From Cellulomonas citrea (GTDB lineage: Bacteria > Actinomycetota > Actinomycetes > Actinomycetales > Cellulomonadaceae), in the NCBI RefSeq assembly GCF_009829685.1, contig NZ_VWSD01000017.1:1-33254 (forward strand): a stretch of DNA of 33,254 bases. The letters run 5' to 3'. Shown here piece by piece: positions 23,785 through 31,088 of the stretch. Under the pieces are notes generated by a model. The model saw only the letters and a list, made by a program, of their open reading frames with translations, searched no databases and was not told where the DNA came from. Made by a program: the position numbers and the translations under genes. The first letter of the stretch is position 1. Every line of letters begins with the position of its first letter.

Positions 23785-26064
23785 TCAGTCACCCAGACCG
23801 GGCGGGAGCGCGCGGGCGTGCACCACGTGCAGCCGCTGGGTCGGGCGGGTGAGCGCCACGTAGAGGTCGCCCGGGCCGCCGTGCTCGAGCACGAGTGCCG
23901 GCTCGACCAGCACGACGACGTCGAACTCCAGCCCCTTGGTCTGGCGCGGCGTGAGCACGACGAGCGGGGCGTCCAGGTCGGCGGCGGCGCCGCGCGGCGT
24001 GCCGGCCGCGGCGCGGCCACGCGCCTCGAGCGCGGCCGTGAGGGCGTCGAACCACGTGCGGTCGGCCACGAGGGCCACACGTCCGCCGCCCTGAGCGAGC
24101 AGCGCCGTGACGGCCTGGTCAGCGATCTGCGCGGCGCGGACGACGACCTCGGCCTCCTCGACCCGGACCACCTGGAGGGCGTCGGGCACCTCGCGGGCCG
24201 AGGTGAGCGGGCTGACCGGCAGCCCGGCCGCCGTCGCGAACGCGGTCGCCGCCTGCTCGACGGCCGCCGGGGTGCGGTAGTTCACGGTGAGCTGGGCCAG
24301 CCGCCAGTAGTCCTTGAGCACTGGGTCGAGCACCTGCGCCCACGAGCGGGCACCGGCCGGCGAGGCCGTCTGCGCGACGTCGCCGACGATCGTGAGCGAC
24401 CGGGTCGGCACCCGGCGCAGCAGGGCTCGCCAGGCCATCGGTGACAGCTCCTGCGCCTCGTCGACGACCACGTGGCCGTACGTCCAGCTGCGGTCGGCCG
24501 CCGCGCGCTCGGCCGTCGTGAGGGTCGGACCGGTGCCGGCGAACCGGTCGGCCAGCATCTCGGCGGACACCAGATCGCCCGCACCGGTGGTCGCCAGGAC
24601 CCGGCGCGCGTACTCCAGCTCACCGGCGCGCGCCTGGGCCTGCGCCCGGGCCTGCGCCTTGGCCGCCTGGTCGTCCTCGCCCAGCAGCTCGGCGAGCTCG
24701 TCGAGCAGGGGCACGTCCTCGGGGGTCCAGGGGGCGTGCCGGTCCCGCACGAGGTGCGCGCGGTCCGCCTCGGACAGGTCGGGGGCCGCCTCGGCGAGCC
24801 GCCACGGCTTGGCGTACAGGTCGGCGAGCAGGCCCTGCGGGGTCAGCGGCATCCAGGCGAGGTTGAGCGCGACCCGCACGTCGCGGTCGCTGCGCAGGTC
24901 CTCCACCACCTGGGCCCGGTCCTCGGCGTCGACGGTGCCGCCGAGCTGACGCACGTACTGCTCCGCGAGCCGGCCGAGCATGTCCCGCACGAAGGCGACC
25001 CGCGCGAGGTTGTGCGGGCGGTGCAGCCGGCGCGTGCGGGCGATGGCCGAGGCCACGTCGTCCGGCCTGATCCAGACGACCACCCGGTCGACCGTGACGC
25101 GCACCGGTGCGGCGGGCACCCGTTGCCGCGCCCGGACCGCCCGTGCCATCACGTCGGCCATCTGCCGACGGCCCTTGATCCGGGCGGCCGCGGGGCTGTC
25201 CTGACCGGTCGCGTTCAGGCCCGGGACCAGCTCGGCGATCGTCGTGGTGACCACACCGGTCTCGCCCAGCGAGGGCAGCACCTGGTCGATGTACCGCAGG
25301 AAGGTCCGGCTGGGCCCGACCAGCAGCACCCCGGACCGTTCGAGCATCCGCCGGTGGGCGTAGAGCAGGTAGGCGGCCCGGTGCAGCGCGACGGCCGTCT
25401 TCCCGGTGCCAGGGCCGCCCTGCACGACGAGGGCACCGCCGAGCTCGCCGCGGATGACGGCGTCCTGCTCGGCCTGGATGGTGGCGACGATGTCGCCCAT
25501 CCGTCCGGTGCGTCCGGCGGCGAGCGCGGCGAGCAGCGCACCCTCGCCGCTGAGTGCGCCCAGCTCGTCGGTGCCCTCGGACAGGTCGAGCACCTCGTCC
25601 TCGAGCCCGGTGACGGTGCGGCCGGTGGTCACCAGGTGGCGGCGGCGGCGCACGCCGTCGGGGTGGGCCGCCGTGGCCCGGTAGAAGGCCTGGGCCGCCG
25701 GTGCCCGCCAGTCGGTGAGCAACGGGGTCTGCTCGCCGTCGGTGAGGCCGATGCGGCCGACGTAGCGGCGTTCGCCGTCGGACAGGTCGAGGCGGCCGAA
25801 CGCCAGCCGCTCCTCGACCGCCTCGAGCTGGGCGAGCCGGTCCTCGTAGAGGGTGGCGAACGCGTCGCGCTCGCTGCGGTTCTGCGGTGAGCCGGACGGG
25901 CGTTCGCGCCGCACGGCGGCGAGCCGGCCCCTGGTCACGTCCCGGAGGGTGTCCAGGCGGGCGTAGACCACGTCCAGCACCGACTGCTCGATGGCGAGCT
26001 GGTCGGCCGGACCGTCCTGCGGGGTGCTGTCGACCGGTTGAGGGCTCGCGACCGTCGTGCTCAC
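23785..26064 (-). CDS. helD: HelD-type UvrD-like helicase, RNA-polymerase recycling factor
   Basis: This 759-residue superfamily 1 ATPase belongs to the HelD family, which removes stalled RNA polymerase from DNA; a subgroup (HelR) gives rifamycin tolerance. The N-terminal arm (about 20-110) is helical and contains the YVGRIGLTD region. Walker A is GGPGTGKT (216-223), and Walker B lies in VVDEAQELS. Later motifs are VNYRTP, TKGLEFDVVVL and YVALTRPTQRL. An Ala/Gln-rich coiled stretch precedes Walker B. GTG 26064 is the start. A perfect 16-bp palindrome lies 17 bp upstream, between the start codon and a -10-like CATAAT. Whether it is the housekeeping HelD or the rifamycin type cannot be decided here. 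Confidence 0.9.
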   Translation of the reverse strand: MSTTVASPQPVDSTPQDGPADQLAIEQSVLDVVYARLDTLRDVTRGRLAAVRRERPSGSPQNRSERDAFATLYEDRLAQLEAVEERLAFGRLDLSDGERRYVGRIGLTDGEQTPLLTDWRAPAAQAFYRATAAHPDGVRRRRHLVTTGRTVTGLEDEVLDLSEGTDELGALSGEGALLAALAAGRTGRMGDIVATIQAEQDAVIRGELGGALVVQGGPGTGKTAVALHRAAYLLYAHRRMLERSGVLLVGPSRTFLRYIDQVLPSLGETGVVTTTIAELVPGLNATGQDSPAAARIKGRRQMADVMARAVRARQRVPAAPVRVTVDRVVVWIRPDDVASAIARTRRLHRPHNLARVAFVRDMLGRLAEQYVRQLGGTVDAEDRAQVVEDLRSDRDVRVALNLAWMPLTPQGLLADLYAKPWRLAEAAPDLSEADRAHLVRDRHAPWTPEDVPLLDELAELLGEDDQAAKAQARAQAQARAGELEYARRVLATTGAGDLVSAEMLADRFAGTGPTLTTAERAAADRSWTYGHVVVDEAQELSPMAWRALLRRVPTRSLTIVGDVAQTASPAGARSWAQVLDPVLKDYWRLAQLTVNYRTPAAVEQAATAFATAAGLPVSPLTSAREVPDALQVVRVEEAEVVVRAAQIADQAVTALLAQGGGRVALVADRTWFDALTAALEARGRAAAGTPRGAAADLDAPLVVLTPRQTKGLEFDVVVLVEPALVLEHGGPGDLYVALTRPTQRLHVVHARALPPGLGD

Positions 26065-26080
26065 CGTCCCGTCTCATCGC

Positions 26081-26096
26081 GTCGTCACGTGACGAC
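26081..26096. promoter_or_regulatory. Perfect 16-bp palindrome, probable operator
   Basis: GTCGTCACGTGACGAC is fully self-complementary. It lies in the 144-bp divergent gap between helD and the PAC2 gene, 17 bp from the helD start and just downstream of its -10-like CATAAT. A bound dimeric regulator would block helD transcription. The regulator is unknown. Confidence 0.65.
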
Positions 26097-26104
26097 GGCC
26101 GTCC

Positions 26105-26110
26105 ATTATG
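26105..26110 (-). promoter_or_regulatory. -10 element CATAAT for helD
   Basis: CATAAT, read on the minus strand, is an AT-rich -10-like hexamer in otherwise GC-rich DNA. No good -35 is visible. The leader would be about 35 nt and would contain the palindrome. Confidence 0.4.
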
Positions 26111-26208
26111 GCGCACCTGGGCTGCGCACCACCGGGTCGGGTGACCCTGGAATCACTTCGGCCCGTCCGACGTTGGCAGGGGCAGGACGGTGCGATGAAG
26201 GGAGCACG

Positions 26209-27153
26209 ATGCTCGATCCGAGCGAGCTGTACGAGGTCGACGAGCAGGTGGCCTTGAAGGTCCCGCACGCCGGGACCGGGACGGGTCCGGTGCTGGTGCA
26301 CGCCCTGCGCGGGTTCGTCGACGCGGGTGCTGCCGGCCGGGTCGCCACCGACCACCTGCTCGCGGAGCTGCCCAACGAGCGTCTGGTGACCTTCGACGCC
26401 GACCAGCTGCTGGACTACCGCTCGCGCCGCCCGACCATGACCTTCGAGGCCACCACGTGGTCGGGGTACGACGAGCCCGAGATCGTGGTGGACCGGGTCG
26501 AGGACGCCGAGGGCATCCCGTTCCTGCTCATGCACGGTCTGGAGCCGGACGTGCAGTGGGAGCGGTGGGTCGCGGCCGTGCGCCAGATCGTCGAGCGGTT
26601 CGACGTGCCGCTCACGGTCGGGCTGCAGGGGCTGCCGATGGGTGTGCCGCACACCCGCCCGGCCACCGTGACGGCGCACGCCACGCGGTCGGCCCTCGTC
26701 GCCGACCACTCGGCGTGGTTCGGGACGGTCCAGGTGCCGGCCAGCGCGGCGGCCCTGCTCGAGCTGCGGCTGGGCCAGAGCGGGTTCGACGCCATGGGTT
26801 TCTCGGTGCACGTGCCGCACTACCTGGCGCAGTCGCCCTACCCGTCGGCCGGGATCGCAGCGCTCGAGCAGGTCGAGCGCTCGACCGGGCTGCGGCTGCA
26901 CTCGGAAGGGCTGCGCCCGGCCGCCGAGCAGTCGGTCGCCGAGGTGGAGCGGCAGGTGGCCGAGCAGCCCGAGGTCGCTGCCGTGGTGCACGCGCTCGAG
27001 GAGCAGTACGACGCCTTCACCCGCAGCATCGGTCGGCCGGGGCTGCTGGCGCCCGGCGGTGGCCTGCCGACGGCGGACGAGCTGGGGGCGGAGTTCGAGC
27101 GCTTCCTGGCCGCCCAGGACGGTGCGTCCGACGAGGGCGGGCCGCTCGCCTGA
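26209..27153 (+). CDS. PAC2-family protein (proteasome assembly chaperone-like)
   Basis: This 314-residue soluble protein of the PAC2 family is related by fold to archaeal and eukaryotic proteasome assembly chaperones. Actinobacterial members are common and their function is unsettled. Visible marks are the N-terminal LVHALRGFVDAGAAG (about 24-38), FDADQLLDYRSRRP (about 62-75), FLLMHGLEPDVQW (about 104-116) and GLQGLPMGVPHTRP (about 138-151). The C-terminal 60 residues are helical and acidic. ATG 26209 has AAGGGAG (26198-26204) upstream. It is divergent from helD across the palindrome and followed by cspA after 196 bp. Confidence 0.88.
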   Translation: MLDPSELYEVDEQVALKVPHAGTGTGPVLVHALRGFVDAGAAGRVATDHLLAELPNERLVTFDADQLLDYRSRRPTMTFEATTWSGYDEPEIVVDRVEDAEGIPFLLMHGLEPDVQWERWVAAVRQIVERFDVPLTVGLQGLPMGVPHTRPATVTAHATRSALVADHSAWFGTVQVPASAAALLELRLGQSGFDAMGFSVHVPHYLAQSPYPSAGIAALEQVERSTGLRLHSEGLRPAAEQSVAEVERQVAEQPEVAAVVHALEEQYDAFTRSIGRPGLLAPGGGLPTADELGAEFERFLAAQDGASDEGGPLA

Positions 27154-27349
27154 CGGCTGTCCACAGGTTCGCCAGATCCGTGGCGTGCACCACACGTGCG
27201 TGGAAGGATGCACCGTGTTGCAGTGACGACCGACGGCATGACGGGTGCGGTCCCGCCAGGCACCGCTCCACCAGCCCGACTGACGCATTGCGGCGTGGGT
27301 GCGGGCGCGGTGCCCGTCTCCCTGGTCGGTTGGACAAAGGAACGGGAAC
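27154..27349 (+). other. Long leader region of cspA
   Basis: This 196-bp stretch lies between the PAC2 gene and cspA and has no credible gene. It contains short possible pairings, for example GCGGT/ACCGC near 27245-27267, and an unusual AAAGGAACGGGAAC just before the start that could serve for ribosome binding. Cold-shock genes often have long structured leaders; I cannot identify a promoter or a cold-box with confidence. Confidence 0.35.
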
Positions 27350-27553
27350 ATGGCACAGGGTGCTGTCAAGTGGTTCAACGCCGAGAAGGGCTACGGCTTC
27401 ATCGCCCAGGACGGCGGCGGTGCGGACGTGTTCGTCCACTACTCCGCGATCGAGACGCAGGGCTACCGCACTCTCGAGGAGGGCCAGCGCGTGGAGTTCG
27501 AGATCACCCAGGGCCAGAAGGGTCCGCAGGCCGAGCAGGTCCGGCCGCTGTGA
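27350..27553 (+). CDS. Cold-shock protein, CspA family
   Basis: This 67-residue single-domain OB-fold RNA chaperone has RNP1 KGYGFI (14-19) and RNP2 VFVHY (27-31), together with the [10 protein letters not shown] start typical of the family. Such proteins melt RNA secondary structure; in actinobacteria they are often constitutive. ATG 27350 is the only sensible start. A strong hairpin begins 8 bp after the stop, so the gene is probably transcribed alone. Confidence 0.96.
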   Translation: MAQGAVKWFNAEKGYGFIAQDGGGADVFVHYSAIETQGYRTLEEGQRVEFEITQGQKGPQAEQVRPL

Positions 27554-27560
27554 TCGCCGA

Positions 27561-27594
27561 CCACGGGCCCGTCACCTCGGTGGCGGGCCCGTGG
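27561..27594 (+). terminator. Strong terminator-like hairpin after cspA
   Basis: CCACGGGCCCG (27561-27571) pairs perfectly with CGGGCCCGTGG (27584-27594), and the 12-nt loop can pair further. It starts 8 bp after the cspA stop. It has no T-run. Confidence 0.75.
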
Positions 27595-27696
27595 TGCATC
27601 CGGAGACGGTGACTCGCAGCCGTCCGACCGGGTGCGTGCGGCGCCCTCCGCCCAGCTGGTGGTCTCACCGCGCGTCGCGTCGGCCTCGGTCGGCCA

Positions 27697-28602
27697 TCAC
27701 CCGTCGGTCGGGATGTCGAGCGGGGCTGCGCCGCCCGTCGCGGTGCCCTCAGCGGCCTCGGCCGGGGGATCGGTGAGGGGCTTGGCCCCGCCGGTGAAGT
27801 CGCGGACCGCCTGGCCCGCCACGAGGCGGGCCGGGATCGGCGCCCCCCGCAGCGCGCGCTCGACCCCGGAGCCCTCGAGCAGGCCGTCGGCATCGGTCGC
27901 GGCGAGCACGACGTTGCCGTAGCGCCGTCCGCGCAGCACCGCCGGTTCGGCGACGACGGCGACGTGCGCGAAGACCTCACGCAGCGTGGCGACCTCCCGC
28001 CGTGCCAGGGGCAGGGGTGGCCGGTCGGCGCAGTTCGCCAGGTAGAGGCCACCGGGGCGCAGCACCCGGGAGACCTCGCGGGCGGCCTCGAGGGTGCACA
28101 GGTGCGCCGGCACCTGCTCGCCGTCGAACGCGTCGCGCACCACCACGTCCACGCTCGCATCGCCGGCTGCCGCCAGGCGGGTCCGGGCGTCACCGGTGCG
28201 CAGCCGCAGCCGGGGCGGGCGCGGCAGGTCGAACCAGGTGCGGACCAGCTCGACGAGCCGCGCGTCGATCTCGACGGCGACCTGCTGGCTGCCCGGTCGG
28301 GCCGCCTCGAGGGCGAGCGCGAGCCCGCACGCCCCGGCTCCCAGGTGCAGCACGCGCAGCGGGCCCGCCGGCATCGCCTCGACGAGCGCAGCCATCTGCT
28401 GCTGGTACTCGAACTCCAGCCGGCTCGGGTCGGCTAGGTCGAGGAACGAGCTCGGCACGCCGTTGACCATGAGGGTGGCCCCGGTGGGGTCGTCGGCCCG
28501 GACGACGACCTGCGCCGTGCCGGTGTCGATCGGCACCGGGTGTGCGGGCCAGCGTGCGTGGGTCGCACCGGTGCGGGTGGACCGGCGATCGGTGCGAGGC
28601 AT
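27697..28602 (-). CDS. Spermidine-synthase-fold SAM-binding protein
   Basis: This 301-residue protein has the spermidine synthase/methyltransferase fold: a beta-rich N-terminal part (about 28-60), SAM motif I LHLGAGACG (85-93), acidic EID (111-113), a second acidic turn at TGDAR (136-140), and VVVRDAF (153-159), where spermidine synthases have a catalytic Asp. True aminopropyltransferase activity is uncertain, since many actinobacterial homologues lack a polyamine pathway context. ATG 28602 is preferred over GTG 28611, because TACCGT (28615-28610) ends 7 nt before the ATG and covers the GTG. The C-terminal 30 residues are Ala/Pro/Gly-rich. It is divergent from the HEPN-dinB pair, with a LexA box in the shared gap. 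Confidence 0.8.
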   Translation of the reverse strand: MPRTDRRSTRTGATHARWPAHPVPIDTGTAQVVVRADDPTGATLMVNGVPSSFLDLADPSRLEFEYQQQMAALVEAMPAGPLRVLHLGAGACGLALALEAARPGSQQVAVEIDARLVELVRTWFDLPRPPRLRLRTGDARTRLAAAGDASVDVVVRDAFDGEQVPAHLCTLEAAREVSRVLRPGGLYLANCADRPPLPLARREVATLREVFAHVAVVAEPAVLRGRRYGNVVLAATDADGLLEGSGVERALRGAPIPARLVAGQAVRDFTGGAKPLTDPPAEAAEGTATGGAAPLDIPTDG

Positions 28603-28609
28603 GGCGACC

Positions 28610-28615
28610 ACGGTA
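28610..28615 (-). promoter_or_regulatory. -10 element TACCGT for the spermidine-synthase-like gene, leaderless geometry
   Basis: On the minus strand TACCGT is followed by 7 nt and then ATG 28602, without a ribosome site. Confidence 0.45.
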
Positions 28616-28667
28616 GGCGACGGCGTGTGGGTGGTCGGGGTCAGACTGGAGCAGACCTTGACGAGGG

Positions 28668-28683
28668 TCGAACATGTGTTCGA
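28668..28683. promoter_or_regulatory. Perfect LexA-binding SOS box before HEPN-dinB
   Basis: TCGAAC-ATGT-GTTCGA is a perfect match to the actinobacterial LexA consensus and fully palindromic in its arms. It begins 4 bp after a -35-like TTGACG (28658-28663), so it would fill the promoter spacer. It lies 31 bp before ATG 28715. Confidence 0.92.
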
Positions 28684-28714
28684 GCATGAGTGGGGCGCGA
28701 GGAGGAGGTGGACG

Positions 28715-29167
28715 ATGCAGGCACGGACGGGTCACAGGGCGTCGGGGTCGGCGACCGAGGTGCCGACGGCGCCGCTGCCGCCGCGCGCCCATCTCCTGCT
28801 TGCCCGCGCCGACGGTGAGCTCGTCGCCGCCCAGCTCTCGTCCCAGCCCTGGGAGCAGTTCCTGCATGCGCACCTGGCGGCGCTGCGGGCAGGTGCGGCC
28901 GTGCTCGCCGTCCGTGGCGACGGGGGCGGCCGTGGAGCGCCACGGGACGTGTGGCGTCTGCTCGAACGCGCGGCGCCGCAGCTCGCCTCGTGGTCGGCCT
29001 ACTTCGCCCAGGGGGCCTCGTTGCGCGCAGCGGTCGAGGCGGGACGGCTGGACGCGGTGAGCGCCGACCGTGCCGCCCAGGCGCTCGCCGTCGCCCAGGA
29101 CATGGTGGACGCCGTCCGGGTGGAGCTGGGTCTGGCCGCGCCCCCGGCGCAGGTGAGGGCCTCATGA
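28715..29167 (+). CDS. SAV_6107-type HEPN-domain protein
   Basis: This 150-residue all-helical protein resembles the SAV_6107 HEPN family of actinobacteria, whose role is unknown. Marks are PRAHLLLARADGEL (about 24-37), the segment PWEQFLHAHLAALRAGAAVL (about 45-64) and WSAYFAQGASLRAAVEAG (about 96-113). The RX4-6H motif of nuclease-type HEPN toxins is not visible, so RNase activity is unlikely. ATG 28715 has AGGAGGAGG (28700-28708) upstream; an in-frame GTG inside the LexA box is not used. Its stop overlaps the dinB start in ATGA, so the two proteins are co-translated. With the perfect LexA box, a role in damage tolerance alongside DinB is likely but inferred. Confidence 0.8.
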   Translation: MQARTGHRASGSATEVPTAPLPPRAHLLLARADGELVAAQLSSQPWEQFLHAHLAALRAGAAVLAVRGDGGGRGAPRDVWRLLERAAPQLASWSAYFAQGASLRAAVEAGRLDAVSADRAAQALAVAQDMVDAVRVELGLAAPPAQVRAS

Positions 29168-30438
29168 GCCGGGCACCCCGGTCGGCCGCCGCCCGTCGGG
29201 ACTGGGGGTCGACCGAGGACGGCTGCACGATCCTGCACGTCGACATGGACGCGTTCTTCGCCTCGGTCGAGCTGGCCCGTCGCCCGCAGCTGCGGGGGTT
29301 GCCGGTGATCGTCGGGGGAGCCCAGCGCGGTGTGGTGCTGGCGGCGACCTACGAGGCTCGAGCGTTCGGCGTGCACTCGGCGATGCCGATGGCAGCGGCG
29401 CTGCGGCTGTGCCCCCAGGCGGTCGTCGTCCCGCCGGAGCACGCACGGTACCGGGAGGTGTCCGAAGGTGTGATGGAGGTGCTGCGCTCGGTCACCTCGC
29501 TCGTCGAGCAGGTGAGCGTCGACGAGGCGTTCCTCGACGTGTCGGGTGCGTTGCGTCGGCTCGGACGGCCCACGGAGATCGCCGCCCGGATCCGGCAGGA
29601 GGTGCGCGACCGCTACCAGATCACCTGCTCGGTGGGCATCGCCTCGACCAAGTTCGTCGCCAAGCTCGCCTCCAGCCACGCCAAGCCGGACGGAGTTCTC
29701 CTGGTCCCGCGCTCGGCGACGACGGACTTCCTGCGCAGTCTCCCGGTGGGGGCTCTGTGGGGGGTCGGGGAACGGACGGAGACCGCCCTGGCCCGCTGGG
29801 GCATCAGGACGGTGGCGGAGCTGGCCGACATGGACGTGACCACCGTGCAGCGCGCGGTCGGGAAGGTCGCCGGCGCGCATCTGCACGACCTGGCCTGGGG
29901 CCGTGACCCGCGGCCGGTGAGCCCTGGTCGGGTGGAGAAGTCGGCCGGTGCGGAGGTGACCTTCAGCTCGGACGTGTCCGACCTGTCGGTGGTCGAGGCC
30001 AAGGTGCGCGAGCTGGCCGACACGTGCGCCTCCCGGCTACGGCGCAACGGCTGGGTGGGCCGGACGATCGCCATCAAGGTGCGGACCGCGGATTTTCGCA
30101 CGCTGAGCCGCTCCCGCACGCTCGACAGCCCGACAGACGTCGGCCGCGAGGTGTACCTCGCGGCCCGCGAGCTCCTGGCGGCGGTCGACCTGGGAGGTCT
30201 GCCGGTGCGCCTCATCGGGGTGCGCGTCGAGGGACTGAGCCCGACGGCGGAGTCGGTGCGCCAGCCGACCCTGGACGAGGCCGCCGGTGATGCGCTCGAG
30301 GCCCGTCGTGAGGCCGAGCGCGCGATGGACGGGGTTCGTGCCCGGTTCGGCCGGCAGGCGATCACGGCCGGGCCGGTGGTCGCCGGCCTCCGCGATGACC
30401 GATCGACTACCACCTTTTCTCCGACCGATCTATCCTGA
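29164..30438 (+). CDS. dinB: DNA polymerase IV (Y-family translesion polymerase)
   Basis: DinB copies past damaged bases at the cost of fidelity. The 424-residue protein is somewhat longer than E. coli Pol IV. Catalytic metal ligands are Asp27 in HVDMDAFF, and Asp120 and Glu121 in SVDEAF; Phe32 is the expected steric gate. The palm has YEARAFGVHSAMP, the thumb has helix-hairpin-helix-like LWGVGERTETAL, and the little finger starts near KSAGAEVTFSSD. QPTLDE at about residue 367 may be a sliding-clamp contact. ATG 29164 overlaps the HEPN stop by 4 nt. A perfect LexA box precedes the pair, so damage induction is expected. The promoter of the next gene lies within its last codons. Confidence 0.95.
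   Translation: MSRAPRSAAARRDWGSTEDGCTILHVDMDAFFASVELARRPQLRGLPVIVGGAQRGVVLAATYEARAFGVHSAMPMAAALRLCPQAVVVPPEHARYREVSEGVMEVLRSVTSLVEQVSVDEAFLDVSGALRRLGRPTEIAARIRQEVRDRYQITCSVGIASTKFVAKLASSHAKPDGVLLVPRSATTDFLRSLPVGALWGVGERTETALARWGIRTVAELADMDVTTVQRAVGKVAGAHLHDLAWGRDPRPVSPGRVEKSAGAEVTFSSDVSDLSVVEAKVRELADTCASRLRRNGWVGRTIAIKVRTADFRTLSRSRTLDSPTDVGREVYLAARELLAAVDLGGLPVRLIGVRVEGLSPTAESVRQPTLDEAAGDALEARREAERAMDGVRARFGRQAITAGPVVAGLRDDRSTTTFSPTDLS
30431..30436 (+). promoter_or_regulatory. -10 element TATCCT for the DUF3040 gene
   Basis: TATCCT lies at the very end of dinB in a locally AT-richer stretch and would give a leader of about 34 nt. No good -35 is seen. Confidence 0.4.
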
Positions 30439-30476
30439 TCAACAACTAGTCCATCGGGGTGCAGACGGGGGTCGCC

Positions 30477-30857
30477 ATGCCACTCTCTGAGTACGAGCAG
30501 CGGGTCCTCGAACAGATGGAACGCCATCTGTCCACCGACGACCCACGTCTTGCCAACACGCTCACGCAGCGCGGGCGACGCCCTGCGACCAGGTACGCCG
30601 TCGCCGTGGTCGGCTCCGTGCTCGGGCTCCTGCTGCTCGTCCTGGGGGCCCACTACTCGGCCGCCTGGCTCGGGGCGATCGGGTTCGTGCTGATGTTCGG
30701 CTCGGTGGCCTTCGCCTTCGCGCGGGGCGGCTCCGGCCGGAAGCAGGGCGCCGAGGCGGGTACGCCCGCCGCCGGCGGGGCGACCCGTTCGCGTCGCACC
30801 TTCATGAACCGGATGGAAGAGCGGTGGGACCGCCGGCGCGAGCAGGGCGACCGCTGA
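30477..30857 (+). CDS. DUF3040 membrane protein
   Basis: This 126-residue protein begins MPLSEYEQRVLEQMERHL, the signature of DUF3040, an actinobacterial family of unknown function often found next to the division and cell-wall cluster. Two membrane helices follow (about 41-58 and 62-81), then a basic cytoplasmic tail with RRTFMNRMEERWDRRR. ATG 30477 begins exactly at the conserved MPLSE. The promoter is probably its own, inside the dinB end. It converges on the transglutaminase gene. Confidence 0.88.
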   Translation: MPLSEYEQRVLEQMERHLSTDDPRLANTLTQRGRRPATRYAVAVVGSVLGLLLLVLGAHYSAAWLGAIGFVLMFGSVAFAFARGGSGRKQGAEAGTPAAGGATRSRRTFMNRMEERWDRRREQGDR

Positions 30858-30926
30858 CACCTCTGGTCGAGATCCACCGGTCCCGCACCCCCGTCGGACC
30901 GTCGTCGTACACCTCGGGTCTGGCGT

Positions 30927-30951
30927 CCCAGCGGCAGTGACGCCGCTCGGG
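30927..30951. terminator. Hairpin between convergent DUF3040 and transglutaminase genes
   Basis: AGCGGC (30930-30935) pairs with GCCGCT (30942-30947) across a 6-nt loop, extendable by CCC/GGG with one bulged base. It lies in the 231-bp convergent gap and could stop transcripts from either side. The rest of the gap shows no gene. Confidence 0.45.
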
Positions 30952-31088
30952 ATGTGCAGGACGACCTGACCACCTCGTGCTCGTGCGCGAACGATCTCGT
31001 GCGGCAGCTGTCCCGTGCGTGTGCACGAACCGTCTCGGGCATGACCGGCCTCGGTCCGTCGGCCGCGGGACCGCCGACTTCCCGCCGC

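Noticed and set aside
26065..26208. Rifamycin-associated element upstream of helD
   Set aside because: I could not recognise the published element with confidence; only the unrelated-looking 16-bp palindrome was found.
28603..28611. GTG 28611 as the start of the spermidine-synthase-like gene
   Set aside because: It lies within the -10-like TACCGT, and there is no ribosome site; ATG 28602 fits the leaderless spacing.
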